NCBI GenBank assembly: GCA_016719465.1
Contig: JADJYY010000018.1
Coordinates: 23,950-87,949, forward strand
Direction of reading: 5' to 3'
DNA from: Hydrogenophilales bacterium
GTDB lineage: Bacteria; Pseudomonadota; Gammaproteobacteria; Burkholderiales; Thiobacillaceae
Length of the DNA: 64,000 nucleotides
Below the pieces are notes generated by a model. That model was not told where the DNA came from. It saw only the letters and a list, made by a program, of their open reading frames with translations, and made no database searches. Shown one piece after another: positions 1-8,550 of the stretch (positions are counted from its first letter, which is position 1; every line of letters begins with the position of its first letter). A program made the position numbers and the translations under genes.

Positions 1-233
1 GCGTTGTGGGGGTAGATGTTGCTCACCACGTAGAACCGCCTGCCCAGGGCGTGGGCGGTGTCGATGCCCGTTTTCAGGGTGGCCAGATCCTTGAAGCTGT
101 TGTTGCGCACCCGCAGGCTGTAGCGCGGCTGGCCGGCGTAGACCGCGTCGGCGCCGAAGGCTAGGGCGGTGTCCAGCATGGTCAGGGAGCCGGCGGGGGC
201 GAGCAGTTCGGGGGGGCGGGGAAGCGGGGTCAT
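1..233 (-). CDS. trhP: tRNA hydroxylation protein TrhP (peptidase U32 family), 5' part only
   Basis: The minus strand encodes an N-terminal fragment of about 77 residues that runs off the left window edge. It contains ELLAPAGSL near the start, then GADAVYAGQPRYSLRVRNN and FYVVSNIYPHN, which closely match the N-terminus of E. coli YegQ/TrhP. That family (peptidase U32) supports prephenate-dependent 5-hydroxyuridine formation at tRNA position 34. The ATG at 233 gives a start matching the family. The gene is divergent from the MFS transporter that follows. Identification rests on remembered family motifs; the iron-sulfur cysteines lie outside the window. Confidence 0.85.
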   Translation of the reverse strand, partial: MTPLPRPPELLAPAGSLTMLDTALAFGADAVYAGQPRYSLRVRNNSFKDLATLKTGIDTAHALGRRFYVVSNIYPHN

Positions 234-300
234 GGTCCGGCCTGGAGGGCGCAATGCGCCATTATCGCGGGGAAGGGTTCCGTTTCGCCCATGGGCGCCT

Positions 301-1536
301 ATGATCCTGGCTTCGGATAGCGCTGCCCGCCTCGTGTCTTCCCTTCCCCTGAACTGGCTCATCCTGCTTGGTGGCCTGGTGGCCATCGGTCCCCTGTCCA
401 CCGACATGTACCTGCCCGCCTTTCCCGCCATGGCGCGGGACTTGGGCGGCCGGCCCGGCGCCATGGCGTACACCCTGGCGAGCTACTTCGTCGGGCTCGC
501 CCTGGGCCAGCTTTTCTACGGCCCGGTCAGCGACCGCTTCGGCCGCAGGCGTCCCTTCCTGGCGGGATTGGCGCTCTACGTCGTCGCCTCCCTGGGCTGC
601 GCCCTGGCCGGGTCCGCCGAGTCCCTCGTGGCCTGGCGCTTTCTCCAGGCCCTGGGCGGCTGTTCCAGCATGGTCATCGTGCGCGCGGTGGTGCGCGATC
701 GCTGCGAGGCGCGCGAGGCGGCGAAGGCGTTCTCCATGCTCATCCTGGTCATGGGCGTCACGCCCCTGCTGGCGCCCCTGCTGGGGGGCTGGATGGGCGT
801 GAACCTGGGGTGGCGGAGCATTTTCTGGTTCATGCTGCTGTTCGGCGCGCTGAGCCTGCTGGCGGTGGGGTTCGGCCTGCCGGAAACCCACGACACGCGC
901 CACGAACCGCCCCTGCGGCCAGGCCGGATCCTGGCCGATTACGCCAGCCTGCTGGCCAGCCGCGCCTTTCTCGGCTACACCCTGGTGGGCGGCTTCGGCT
1001 TCGCCGGCATGTTCGCCTACATCGCCAACTCGCCCTTCGTGCTGATCGAGTTGCACGGTGTCCGGCCCGAGTCCTTCGGCTGGTTCTTCGGCGTCGTCGC
1101 CTTCGGCTACGTGGCCGCCAGCCAGATCAACGCCAGATTGCTGAATGTCGCTCCACCCACCCGGCTGCTGCGCGTGGCGGTTCGGGGACCCGCCCTGGCC
1201 GGACTCCTGCTGGTGCTGGGCGAAGCGCTGGTGGGGCCGTCCCTGCCATGGGTCATGGCGGGGTTCTTCGTGTACGTCGCCAGCATGGGATTCATCGGCC
1301 CCAATGCCGCCGCCGCCGCCCTGGCCACCCATGGCCAGATGGCGGGCAAGGCGTCGGCGCTGATGGGCAGCCTGCAATTCGGCCTGGCCACGCTGGCGGG
1401 CGGTCTGGTGGGGCTGTGGCACGACGGCGGCACCCGGCCCCTCATGGTCATCATGGCCCTGGGCGGCATCGGCGCCTGGCTGGCGCTGCGCTGGGTGGAG
1501 GCGCGCCTCCCCCGGGGCCGCCGTCCCCGGCCCTGA
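301..1536 (+). CDS. Bcr/CflA-family MFS drug efflux transporter
   Basis: A 411-residue hydrophobic protein with about 12 predicted membrane segments. It has the DHA1 (Bcr/CflA) signature GPLSTDMYLPAFP in the first helix and the MFS motif A region GPVSDRFGRRRPF between helices 2 and 3. Family role is proton-driven export of drugs or small metabolites across the inner membrane. The open frame extends upstream into trhP, but that extension is hydrophilic and overlaps the divergent gene. The ATG at 301 puts a short N-terminus before helix 1; a GTG at 334 is also possible. No clear ribosome binding site decides between them. Substrate unknown. Confidence 0.85.
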   Translation: MILASDSAARLVSSLPLNWLILLGGLVAIGPLSTDMYLPAFPAMARDLGGRPGAMAYTLASYFVGLALGQLFYGPVSDRFGRRRPFLAGLALYVVASLGCALAGSAESLVAWRFLQALGGCSSMVIVRAVVRDRCEAREAAKAFSMLILVMGVTPLLAPLLGGWMGVNLGWRSIFWFMLLFGALSLLAVGFGLPETHDTRHEPPLRPGRILADYASLLASRAFLGYTLVGGFGFAGMFAYIANSPFVLIELHGVRPESFGWFFGVVAFGYVAASQINARLLNVAPPTRLLRVAVRGPALAGLLLVLGEALVGPSLPWVMAGFFVYVASMGFIGPNAAAAALATHGQMAGKASALMGSLQFGLATLAGGLVGLWHDGGTRPLMVIMALGGIGAWLALRWVEARLPRGRRPRP

Positions 1537-1540
1537 AACA

Positions 1541-2743
1541 TCATTCGTGCCGCAGGGCGTCGATGGGATTGAGCCCGGCCGCGCGCCGCGCCGGGAAGTA
1601 ACCGAAGATCACGCCGATGGCGGCGGCAAAGAAGAAGGACAGGAGGTTGATGCCGGGATCGAACAGATAAGGCACGCTCATCAGGTCGGCGAGGAAGACG
1701 GAAGCCGCGGTGGCGATGGCGATGCCGATCAGGCCGCCCAGGCTGGCCAGCATCACCGCCTCGATCAGGAACTGCAGCAGCACTTCCCGTTCCAGGGCGC
1801 CGATGGCCAGCCGGATGCCGATTTCCCGGGTGCGCTCGGTGACCGACACCAGCATGATGTTCATGATGCCGATGCCGCCCACCAGCAGGCTTACCGCGGC
1901 CACCGCGCCGAGCAGCATGGTGAGGATCCTGGTGGTGCCGGTCAGGGTCTCGGTGATCTGCCGGGTGTCCATGACACGGAAGTCGTCGTCCTCGTTTTCG
2001 GCGATGTTGCGCCGCTCGCGCAGCAGCATGCCGAGCTGATCCTTGACCGCGTCGATGGAGGCGCTGTCCCGCACCGAGATCGTCAGCCGGTTGACGTCCT
2101 GGCTGCCGGAGAGCCGGCGCTGCACGGTGCGCAGCGGCATCACCACCGTGTCGTCCTGGTCGGAGCCCATGGAGGACTGGCCCTTGGCCTTCAGCAGGCC
2201 GATCACCTCGCAGGAAAACTGCTTGATGCGGATCTGGCTGCCCACCGGATTCTGGCGGCCGAACAGCTTGTCGCGCACGGTCTCGCCGATCACGCACACC
2301 GCCTTGCCCGCGCGCGCCTCGATCTCGGTGAAGTCGCGGCCGGCGGCGATTTCCCAGTTGCCGGCCGCGAAGTAGTCGTTGCTGGTGCCGGTGACCAGGG
2401 TGGACCAGTTGTTGGCCTGGTACACCGCCGTCGCCGACTTGCTCACCACCGGCGCCACCAGCCTGACGCCGCTGATCTGGTTGCGGACGGCGTCGGCGTC
2501 GGCGATCTTGAAAGGCGCTCCCGGATCGGCGCCGGGGCCGAAGCGCTGACCCGGCATCACCATCAGCAGGTTGCTGCCCATGCCGGCGATCTGGTCCGAC
2601 ACCGATTGGGTGGCGCCCTTGCCCAGGGTGACCATGGTGATGACCGCGGCGACGCCGATGACGATGCCGAGGGTGGTGAGGAAGGAGCGCATCAGGTTGC
2701 GGCGGATGGAGCGCAGCGCCAGCAGCAGGGTATTCCACAGCAT
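1541..2743 (-). CDS. MacB-like ABC transporter permease (FtsX/MacB_PCD type)
   Basis: A 400-residue permease with one N-terminal membrane helix (GIVIGVAAVITMVTLGKG), a large periplasmic MacB_PCD domain (about residues 45-240) and three C-terminal FtsX helices beginning near TRILTMLLGAVAAVSLLVGG. Together with the separate ATPase upstream it is equivalent to the fused MacB of E. coli. The family works as a mechanotransmission exporter with a MacA-type adaptor and a TolC-type channel, moving macrolides, peptides or lipoproteins from the periplasm. It is the last gene of a four-gene operon; its ATG at 2743 overlaps the ATPase stop by one base. Substrate unknown. Confidence 0.9.
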   Translation of the reverse strand: MLWNTLLLALRSIRRNLMRSFLTTLGIVIGVAAVITMVTLGKGATQSVSDQIAGMGSNLLMVMPGQRFGPGADPGAPFKIADADAVRNQISGVRLVAPVVSKSATAVYQANNWSTLVTGTSNDYFAAGNWEIAAGRDFTEIEARAGKAVCVIGETVRDKLFGRQNPVGSQIRIKQFSCEVIGLLKAKGQSSMGSDQDDTVVMPLRTVQRRLSGSQDVNRLTISVRDSASIDAVKDQLGMLLRERRNIAENEDDDFRVMDTRQITETLTGTTRILTMLLGAVAAVSLLVGGIGIMNIMLVSVTERTREIGIRLAIGALEREVLLQFLIEAVMLASLGGLIGIAIATAASVFLADLMSVPYLFDPGINLLSFFFAAAIGVIFGYFPARRAAGLNPIDALRHE

Positions 2744-3450
2744 CAGGCGGCCTCCCCGTCGCGGCGGTCGCTGTCGACGCGGCCATCGACGAAGCGGACG
2801 ACGCGCCTGGCGTAGGCCGCCATGTCCGGCTCGTGGGTGACCATCAGCACGGTGATGCCGTGCTCGCGGTTGAAGTTGCCGATCAGGTCCATGATTTCCC
2901 GGCTGGTGCGGGTGTCCAGGTTGCCGGTGGGCTCGTCGGCGAGCAGCACGTGGGGGCGGGTGACGATGGCCCGCGCGATGGCCACGCGCTGCTGCTGGCC
3001 GCCGGAGAGCTCGGCCGGGGTGTGATGCTCCCAGCCTTCGAGGCCCACCCGCCGGAGCGCGTCGCGCGCGGCGGCATGGCGCCGTGCCGTGGGTTCGCCG
3101 CGGTAGATCAGGGGCAGCTCGACGTTTTCCAGGGCGGTGGTGCGCGACAGCAGGTTGAAGCCCTGGAACACGAAGCCCAGGTAGTGGCGCCTGAGCAGCG
3201 CGCGTTCGTTGCGTGTCAGTTGCTCGACCCGGGCGCCCTCGAATTCGTAGCTGCCGCTGGTGGGGGTGTCGAGGCAGCCGAGGATGTTCATCACCGTCGA
3301 CTTGCCGGAGCCGCTCGGGCCCATGACGGCGACGAAATCACCGGCCTCGATGGCGAGGTCGATGCCCTTGAGAGCCTGGAATGCCGCCTGCCCGCCACCA
3401 TAGGTCTTGGTGATGCCGGACAGCCGGATCAGCGCGTCCCCATCGCTCAT
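2743..3450 (-). CDS. MacB-like ABC transporter ATP-binding protein
   Basis: A 235-residue ATPase of the LolD/MacB class. Walker A is GPSGSGKST (about residues 44-52), the Q-loop lies in FVFQGFNLL, the signature is LSGGQQQRVAIARA and Walker B is VLLADEPTGNLDT. It energises the permease encoded immediately downstream. Its ATG overlaps the stop of the MacA-like gene as ATGA, so the four genes are probably one translationally coupled operon. It ends with a basic, acidic-mixed tail with no extra domain. Confidence 0.93.
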   Translation of the reverse strand: MSDGDALIRLSGITKTYGGGQAAFQALKGIDLAIEAGDFVAVMGPSGSGKSTVMNILGCLDTPTSGSYEFEGARVEQLTRNERALLRRHYLGFVFQGFNLLSRTTALENVELPLIYRGEPTARRHAAARDALRRVGLEGWEHHTPAELSGGQQQRVAIARAIVTRPHVLLADEPTGNLDTRTSREIMDLIGNFNREHGITVLMVTHEPDMAAYARRVVRFVDGRVDSDRRDGEAA

Positions 3451-4742
3451 GGCTTAGCGCTCAGGGTCTCGGTGATCACCCCCATGCCGGCCTTGAGCTC
3501 GCCGCCGGTGATCTCGGTGACGCGGCCGTTGCTGGCGCCGGTCTCGACCTCGATGGCCACCGGCAGTCCATCCCGCAATACCCAGACGCGGTGGGTGCCG
3601 CCGTTGGCCTCCACCCGGGCCTTCTTGCGCGGGCCCGGCGGCCGCGGCAGCAGGGAACCGATGATGCCGCCGCCTTGCGGCTTCTCTTCGGCTTTGGCGG
3701 CGGGCGGGGTAAAGCGCAGCGCGGCATTGGGCACCAGCAGCGCCTTTTCCCGGATAAGCGTGGTGATCTCGGCGGTGCCGGTCATGCCGGGGCGCAGGCT
3801 GAGATCGTCGTTGTTGACCTCGAGCACGGTCAGGTAGGAGATCACGCCATCCGATTCCTGGGCGCCATAGCCGACCCGGGTGATGACGGCCTGGTACTCG
3901 CGGCCGGGCCAGGCATCGACGCTGAAGGTGGCTTTCTGTCCGGGCTTGACCTGGCCCACATCGGCTTCGTCGACGTCGACCTGCAGTTCCATCTTGGTCA
4001 GGTCCTCGGCCAGCTTGAACAGCACCGGCGCCTGGAAGGAAGCGGCCACGGTCTGACCGGGATCCACCTGGCGCGACAGCACCACGCCATGGATGGGCGA
4101 GCGGATACTGGCCTTGCCCAGGTTGGTCTCGTCCGATTGCAGCGTGGCCCGGGCCTGGGTCACGCTGGCGCGCGCGCTGGCGACGTTGGCCTCGGCGCGC
4201 TTCAGGTTGGCCTCGGCGCCGTCCATCTCGGTTTTCGACGGCACCTTGCCGCCGGATAGCCGCGACACCTCCTGGAAGCGCGCCAGCGTGGCGCGCGCTT
4301 CCGCCACCGTGGCCTGGGCCTGCAGCACCTGCGCCTCGGCCGCGGCGAGGCTGGCGCCCGATTTCGCCACCGCATCCCGCAGCTTGGACAGATCCAGTTG
4401 CGCCAGCACCTGGCCTTTCCTCACCTCGTCGTTGTCGTCCACATGGACCTTGTCGACGATGCCGGAGAGCTCGCTGCCCACATCCACCGTGTTGGTGGGT
4501 TGCAGATTGCCGGTGGCGGACACCTTGACCACCAGCGTGTCGACCGTGGTTGCCTCGGTGACGTAGCGTGGCGCGGCCTTGTCCTCCCCGGAGCGCGGCA
4601 TCAACCAGGCCGCCACGGCGACCGCGGTCAGCGCCACGGCCAGCCACAGCCAGCGGCTGGAGAGCAGCCCGCCGGACCTGGTCGCGAGCAGTTGCTTGAG
4701 GGCGGGGTTTTGCCCGGCTTGCGGAGTATGGGTGTCGTTCAT
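3447..4742 (-). CDS. MacA-like periplasmic adaptor (HlyD/RND-MFP family)
   Basis: A 431-residue membrane fusion protein. It has one N-terminal membrane helix (WLWLAVALTAVAVAAWL), a lipoyl half-motif near NTVDVGSELSGIVDKVHVDD, a long coiled-coil hairpin rich in Ala/Gln/Glu (about residues 110-210), the second lipoyl half, and a beta-barrel plus membrane-proximal domain. It bridges the inner-membrane ABC pump and the outer-membrane channel. It overlaps by ATGA both the outer-membrane factor upstream and the ATPase downstream. A Pro/Lys-rich insert near residues 345-375 is unusual for MacA but sits in a variable loop region. Confidence 0.9.
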   Translation of the reverse strand: MNDTHTPQAGQNPALKQLLATRSGGLLSSRWLWLAVALTAVAVAAWLMPRSGEDKAAPRYVTEATTVDTLVVKVSATGNLQPTNTVDVGSELSGIVDKVHVDDNDEVRKGQVLAQLDLSKLRDAVAKSGASLAAAEAQVLQAQATVAEARATLARFQEVSRLSGGKVPSKTEMDGAEANLKRAEANVASARASVTQARATLQSDETNLGKASIRSPIHGVVLSRQVDPGQTVAASFQAPVLFKLAEDLTKMELQVDVDEADVGQVKPGQKATFSVDAWPGREYQAVITRVGYGAQESDGVISYLTVLEVNNDDLSLRPGMTGTAEITTLIREKALLVPNAALRFTPPAAKAEEKPQGGGIIGSLLPRPPGPRKKARVEANGGTHRVWVLRDGLPVAIEVETGASNGRVTEITGGELKAGMGVITETLSAKP

Positions 4743-6319
4743 GGTGTGTCCTTGCCCGCCGGGCGACTGGCCGCGAGCGTCCAGCCGCCTCCCAGCGCCT
4801 TGTATAAACGGATGAGCGCCTGGGCGCCGCTGGCGCGGGCGCTGGCGAGGCTTTCCTCCAGCACCAGCACGTTGCGTTCGCTATCGAGCACCGACTGGAA
4901 ATCGATCAGGCCGGCGCTGTAGCGCTGCCGTGCCAGCAGCGCCGCGTTGCGCGCGGAAGCAACGGCGTTCGCCAGCGCCTCGACGCGTTCGCGATTGCGG
5001 GCCAGCGCGACCAGGGCATCCTCCACCTCCCGCAGGGCGGCGAGGACCGCCTGTTCATAGGCCACCAGGGCCTGCTCCCGCACCGCGTCCTGGATGTCCA
5101 CCTGGGCGCGCAGGCGACCGGCGTCGAAGATGGGGGCGGTGATGCCGGCGAGCAGGGACGAGGTGGCGGCGTCGCCGTTGTCAAGCGCGCCGAAGGTCAG
5201 CGCTTCGAGGCCGATGGAGCCCGACAGGTTGAAGGACGGATAGCGCGCCGCCTCGGCCACGCCCACGCGGGCGGTTTCCGCCGCCAGCCTGCGCTCGGCC
5301 GCGCGCACGTCCGGGCGCTGGCGCAGGGTGTCGGCCGGAATGCCGACGGCGAGTTGATCGGGCACGGCCGGCACATTGCCGGTGGCCGCCAGGCGCCCAT
5401 GCAGCGTCCCCGGCGCCTTGCCCAGCAGGATGTCCAGGCCATGTTCCGCCTCGGCCAGGCTGGTTTCCAGGGCGGGAATCTGGGCCCGGGTCTGCTCGCG
5501 GTTGGCGCTCGCCTGCTCCACGTCCTGGTGGCTGACGAGCCCGGCCTGGGCGCGCCACTGCGTGATCCGCAGGGTCTCGGACTGGCTGGCGAGGTTGTCC
5601 CGGGCAATGCGGATCAGGATCTGTCGGTTGCGCACCTCGACGTAGTTCAGCGCCACTTCCGAGGCCAGCGACACCCGCGTGTCCTCCAGGCTCGCCTCGC
5701 TCGAGGCGAGATCGGCTTCGGCGGCCTCGATGCTCCGGCGCGTGCCGCCGAATACGTCGAGTTCCCAGCTCGCGTCGAAGGCGGCGCTGAAGAAATCGCG
5801 CGTGTCTCCGCTGCCGACCGTCTCGCTCGACCGGGCGCGGCTGGCACTGCCCGACGTGGTCACGCTCGGATAACGACCGGCGTCGGCCACCACGCGGCGG
5901 GCGCGCGCCTCGCGCAATTTCGCCCGGGCGGTGCGCAGGTCCGGGCTGGCCTCCAGGGCTTCCTCGATCAGCCCGGACAGCAGCGGATCCTTCAGCTTCA
6001 GCCACCACTGGCTGATGTCGCCGACCGCGTCGGCGCGCGCCATGGGCTGGCTTGTCGTGTCGAGGCGGGACCAGCCCGCCGGCACGTCGGTGGCCGGCGG
6101 CGCGTAATCCGGGCCGACCGCCGCGCAGCCCGCGAGGCCGAGGCCGGCGAGCAGCAGCGGCAAACGTGCGCGCAAGGCTTGGTTCAGCGCGAGCGGCGTT
6201 AGCTTGGCACGGGCCTTGGCTCGGCCTATAGGGAGCGAAAGGATGGCGCGGCGGGAGGGCGGTCGGCCCTCTTCCCCCAGGGCGGGAGATGGTAGGGACG
6301 GAGGTCTCAATGCAGCCAT
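4739..6319 (-). CDS. NodT-family outer-membrane efflux lipoprotein (TolC-like), start uncertain
   Basis: An outer-membrane factor with two OEP repeats of long alpha-helical and beta segments and the typical VGPDYAPP sequence after a lipobox LAGC, which implies a lipidated N-terminus. It is the channel for the MacAB-like pump and its stop overlaps the macA-like start. Two starts compete. ATG 6319 has an excellent AGGAGG at 5-nt spacing, directly after the tetR stop, but puts about 50 extra hydrophilic residues before the signal peptide, part of them encoded by a hairpin-like repeat. TTG 6175 gives a normal lipoprotein signal but has no visible ribosome binding site. Family length fits the shorter form (about 478 aa). 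Confidence 0.85.
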   Translation of the reverse strand: MAALRPPSLPSPALGEEGRPPSRRAILSLPIGRAKARAKLTPLALNQALRARLPLLLAGLGLAGCAAVGPDYAPPATDVPAGWSRLDTTSQPMARADAVGDISQWWLKLKDPLLSGLIEEALEASPDLRTARAKLREARARRVVADAGRYPSVTTSGSASRARSSETVGSGDTRDFFSAAFDASWELDVFGGTRRSIEAAEADLASSEASLEDTRVSLASEVALNYVEVRNRQILIRIARDNLASQSETLRITQWRAQAGLVSHQDVEQASANREQTRAQIPALETSLAEAEHGLDILLGKAPGTLHGRLAATGNVPAVPDQLAVGIPADTLRQRPDVRAAERRLAAETARVGVAEAARYPSFNLSGSIGLEALTFGALDNGDAATSSLLAGITAPIFDAGRLRAQVDIQDAVREQALVAYEQAVLAALREVEDALVALARNRERVEALANAVASARNAALLARQRYSAGLIDFQSVLDSERNVLVLEESLASARASGAQALIRLYKALGGGWTLAASRPAGKDTP

Positions 6320-6329
6320 GGCGACCTCC

Positions 6330-6950
6330 TCACGACTGGCGCCGCAGGTCCATGTGGGCCCGGATCATGGCCGGTATCCGCGCCGGCCAGGCGCCGTCCT
6401 CCGGGCTGGCCAGCAGGTGGAGGAACAGGCCGCGCACGAAGGACCAGGAGTCCAGGGCCATGGCCTCGGGATCGAGGCCATGGCGCAGGGTGCCCTTCGA
6501 TTCGGCGCGCCGGTAGGCGATCGTGGCCTTGTCCAGGAACTCCAGGCCGGGCTTGTTCAGTTCCCCCAGCACGCCGGCGAAGTCATCCACATACTCGCAG
6601 CGCAGGAACATGATCTCGAACATCTGCCGCACCTTGTCGCATTCCAGGATGGCCTGGAACAGGGCCAGGATGGTCTGCTCGATGCCGTCCAGCGGGTCGG
6701 CCAGATCCTCCGCCAGGATCAGGCTGTGGCCCTTGTCCAGCAAGGGCAGGGAGATCTGTTCGCGCATGGCGAAGAACAGTTCGGTCTTGTTGGCGAAGTG
6801 CCAGTACACCGCGCCCCGGGTTACCCCGGCGGCCTTGGCCACTTGTTCCAGGGTGGTGCGGCTCACGCCGCGCGCGTGGAAAACCTGGCGGGCGGCGTCG
6901 AGAATCTGCTGGCGGGTGAGTTCCGCCCCGGCCCTGGTCTTACGCGCCAT
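6330..6950 (-). CDS. TetR/AcrR-family repressor of multidrug efflux
   Basis: A 206-residue regulator with an N-terminal helix-turn-helix of the AcrR/TtgR type. It reads ILDAARQVF, then TTLEQVAKAAGVTRGAVYWHF, an almost diagnostic sequence for RND-pump repressors; the C-terminal ligand domain is variable. The ATG at 6950 is chosen because upstream in-frame sequence lacks the family. It is divergent from the mexAB-like operon, and an AcrR-type inverted repeat overlaps that operon's promoter, so it likely represses the pump and itself. The macA-type operon begins immediately after its stop and may be co-transcribed. Confidence 0.9.
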   Translation of the reverse strand: MARKTRAGAELTRQQILDAARQVFHARGVSRTTLEQVAKAAGVTRGAVYWHFANKTELFFAMREQISLPLLDKGHSLILAEDLADPLDGIEQTILALFQAILECDKVRQMFEIMFLRCEYVDDFAGVLGELNKPGLEFLDKATIAYRRAESKGTLRHGLDPEAMALDSWSFVRGLFLHLLASPEDGAWPARIPAMIRAHMDLRRQS

Positions 6951-7090
6951 GGCCCCTGTCCGGGAAAGCTCGAGAACAGCGGCGGGAACAATCCTCGGCC
7001 CAATCACCACCGGATTTCGCCGGATTGCAATGAAGAACATATGGAATGACCATGGCACCACTTCCTCATACATCAGACTGGCGGAATCAT

Positions 7091-7118
7091 TACACATACA
7101 TGCTTGTTTGTATATAAT
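7091..7118 (+). promoter_or_regulatory. Promoter of RND operon with AcrR-type operator
   Basis: A perfect -10 hexamer TATAAT lies at 7113-7118, with TACACA (4 of 6 matches to the -35 consensus) at 7091-7096 and a 16-nt spacer. The spacer is occupied by the inverted repeat ATACA-N8-TGTAT (7096-7113). This has the same arm sequence and spacing as the centre of the known E. coli AcrR box. Repressor binding here would occlude RNA polymerase. The start codon of the first pump gene is 32 nt further on. Seen directly in sequence; that the neighbouring TetR protein binds it is inference. Confidence 0.7.
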
Positions 7119-7149
7119 GTGCGCCAAAATGCTCGCCTGGAGATATCGC

Positions 7150-8364
7150 ATGCCTGTGTCGCCAACCTGTATCGAACGTGTCCGCGCCCGGCATTTGTTG
7201 CCCGGCGTTCTGGTTCTGCTCGCGGTCCTGGCGGGCTGTTCGGACGCCAAGCAGGAGTCGGGTGGCCCCGGCGCCCAGGGCGGGCAGATGCCGGCCCTGC
7301 CGGTCACCGTCATCGAGGCCCGGCCGACGCGGGTGCCCATTACCGTGGAGGTGATGGCCCAGACCGAGGGCGCCAAGGAAACCCAGGTGCGCGCCCGGGT
7401 GGGGGGGGTGCTGGTGAAGCGCCTGTACGATGAGGGGGCGCCGGTGAAGATGGGCCAGCCCCTGTTCCAGATCGACCGGGCACCCTATGAGATCGCCCTG
7501 GCCCAGGCCCAGGCGGCCCTTGTCGGCGCCAGGGCCCAGGCCGACCAGAGCGTGCGTGAAGCCGCCCGGATGAAGGGCTTGCTGGAAAAGCAGGCCATCA
7601 GCCGCAAGGAATACGACGACGCGGTCTCCACCGATGCCATCGCCCAGGCCTCGGTGCAGGCGGCGGAAGCGACCCTGCGCCAGGCCCAGCTGAACCTGGC
7701 CTGGACCACGGTGACCGCGCCGGTATCCGGCCAGTCGGGCAGGGCGGAGAAATCCGAGGGCAACCTCATCGTGCAGGGCTCCGACAATCTGCTGACTTCC
7801 ATCCACCTCACCAACCCCATGTGGGTGCGCTTCAGCTTGGCCGAGAGCGATACCGCCAAGCTGGCCGGCGGCCGCCTGAATCCCAAGGCGGTGACCGGCG
7901 TGGAACTGGTGCTGCCGGACGGTTCGGTCTTCCCGCGCAAGGGCCGCCTGAACTATCTGGCCAGCCAGATCGATCCCACCCTGGGTACCCAGCAATTCCG
8001 GGCCGAGTTCGACAACGGCGACGGCCGGCTGCTGCCCGGCCAGTTCGTGCGGGTGCGCCTGCTGACCGGCATGCGCGACGGCGTGTTCCTGGTGCCCCAG
8101 ACGGCGGTGATCCAGAGCGAGCAGGGCCGGTTGTTGATGGTGGCGGGACCCGACAACAAGGTTGCGCCCCGGCCGGTCCAGGCCGGCGAGTGGTACGGCA
8201 AGGACTGGGTGATCCTGGGCGGTCTGCAGGCGGGCGACAAGGTGATCGTGGACAACCTGATGAAGCTGCGCCCCGGCGCGCCGGTGGTGCCCCACGGGCC
8301 CGGCGAGCTGCCGGCGGGGATGGGCGGGCCCGGCGGAGCTGGTAAGCCGGCGGCCAAGGGCTGA
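7150..8364 (+). CDS. RND efflux periplasmic adaptor lipoprotein (MexA/AcrA-like)
   Basis: A 404-residue adaptor with a lipoprotein signal ending in lipobox LAGC (VLLAVLAGCSD), so it is probably anchored in the inner membrane. It contains the AcrA-type lipoyl halves around TQVRARVGGVLVKRLYDEGAPVK, an alpha-hairpin (about residues 100-170), and beta-barrel and membrane-proximal domains ending in a Pro/Gly-rich tail. The ATG at 7150 follows a GGAG; the open frame upstream is intergenic sequence. First gene of a three-gene pump operon, separated from the transporter gene by a ~100-bp palindromic repeat. Confidence 0.92.
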   Translation: MPVSPTCIERVRARHLLPGVLVLLAVLAGCSDAKQESGGPGAQGGQMPALPVTVIEARPTRVPITVEVMAQTEGAKETQVRARVGGVLVKRLYDEGAPVKMGQPLFQIDRAPYEIALAQAQAALVGARAQADQSVREAARMKGLLEKQAISRKEYDDAVSTDAIAQASVQAAEATLRQAQLNLAWTTVTAPVSGQSGRAEKSEGNLIVQGSDNLLTSIHLTNPMWVRFSLAESDTAKLAGGRLNPKAVTGVELVLPDGSVFPRKGRLNYLASQIDPTLGTQQFRAEFDNGDGRLLPGQFVRVRLLTGMRDGVFLVPQTAVIQSEQGRLLMVAGPDNKVAPRPVQAGEWYGKDWVILGGLQAGDKVIVDNLMKLRPGAPVVPHGPGELPAGMGGPGGAGKPAAKG

Positions 8365-8414
8365 GGTGGTTATGAATCTCCCGCACGTTTACTCTGGCGC
8401 TGGGCTGGTTTTCT

Positions 8415-8512
8415 TCCCCCTTTCTCAAAGGGGGATGGAGGGGGATTTTGCAACCTTCGCAATTGCCGCCGTCGCCAAATCCCCCCTAGCCCTCCTTTGC
8501 AAAAGGGGGGAA
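8415..8512. repeat. ~100-bp C/G-hairpin palindromic element, copy A
   Basis: Two inverted arms, each itself a small hairpin of a C-run, TTTC/TTTG and G-run, followed by GGGGGATTT or its complement AAATCCCCC. They are separated by about 28 nt of unrelated sequence. Four further copies with the same arms but different centres occur in this window (15169-15298, 16741-16828, 28079-28179, 44620-44775). This copy sits between the adaptor and transporter genes of the RND operon, so it will be present in the mRNA as a strong structure. Translated, the arms give PPxPPFxKGG-type peptides. Confidence 0.85.
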
Positions 8513-8550
8513 CAAAACTACCGGGCCTTCGGGGCCTGAGGTAGAGCGCC

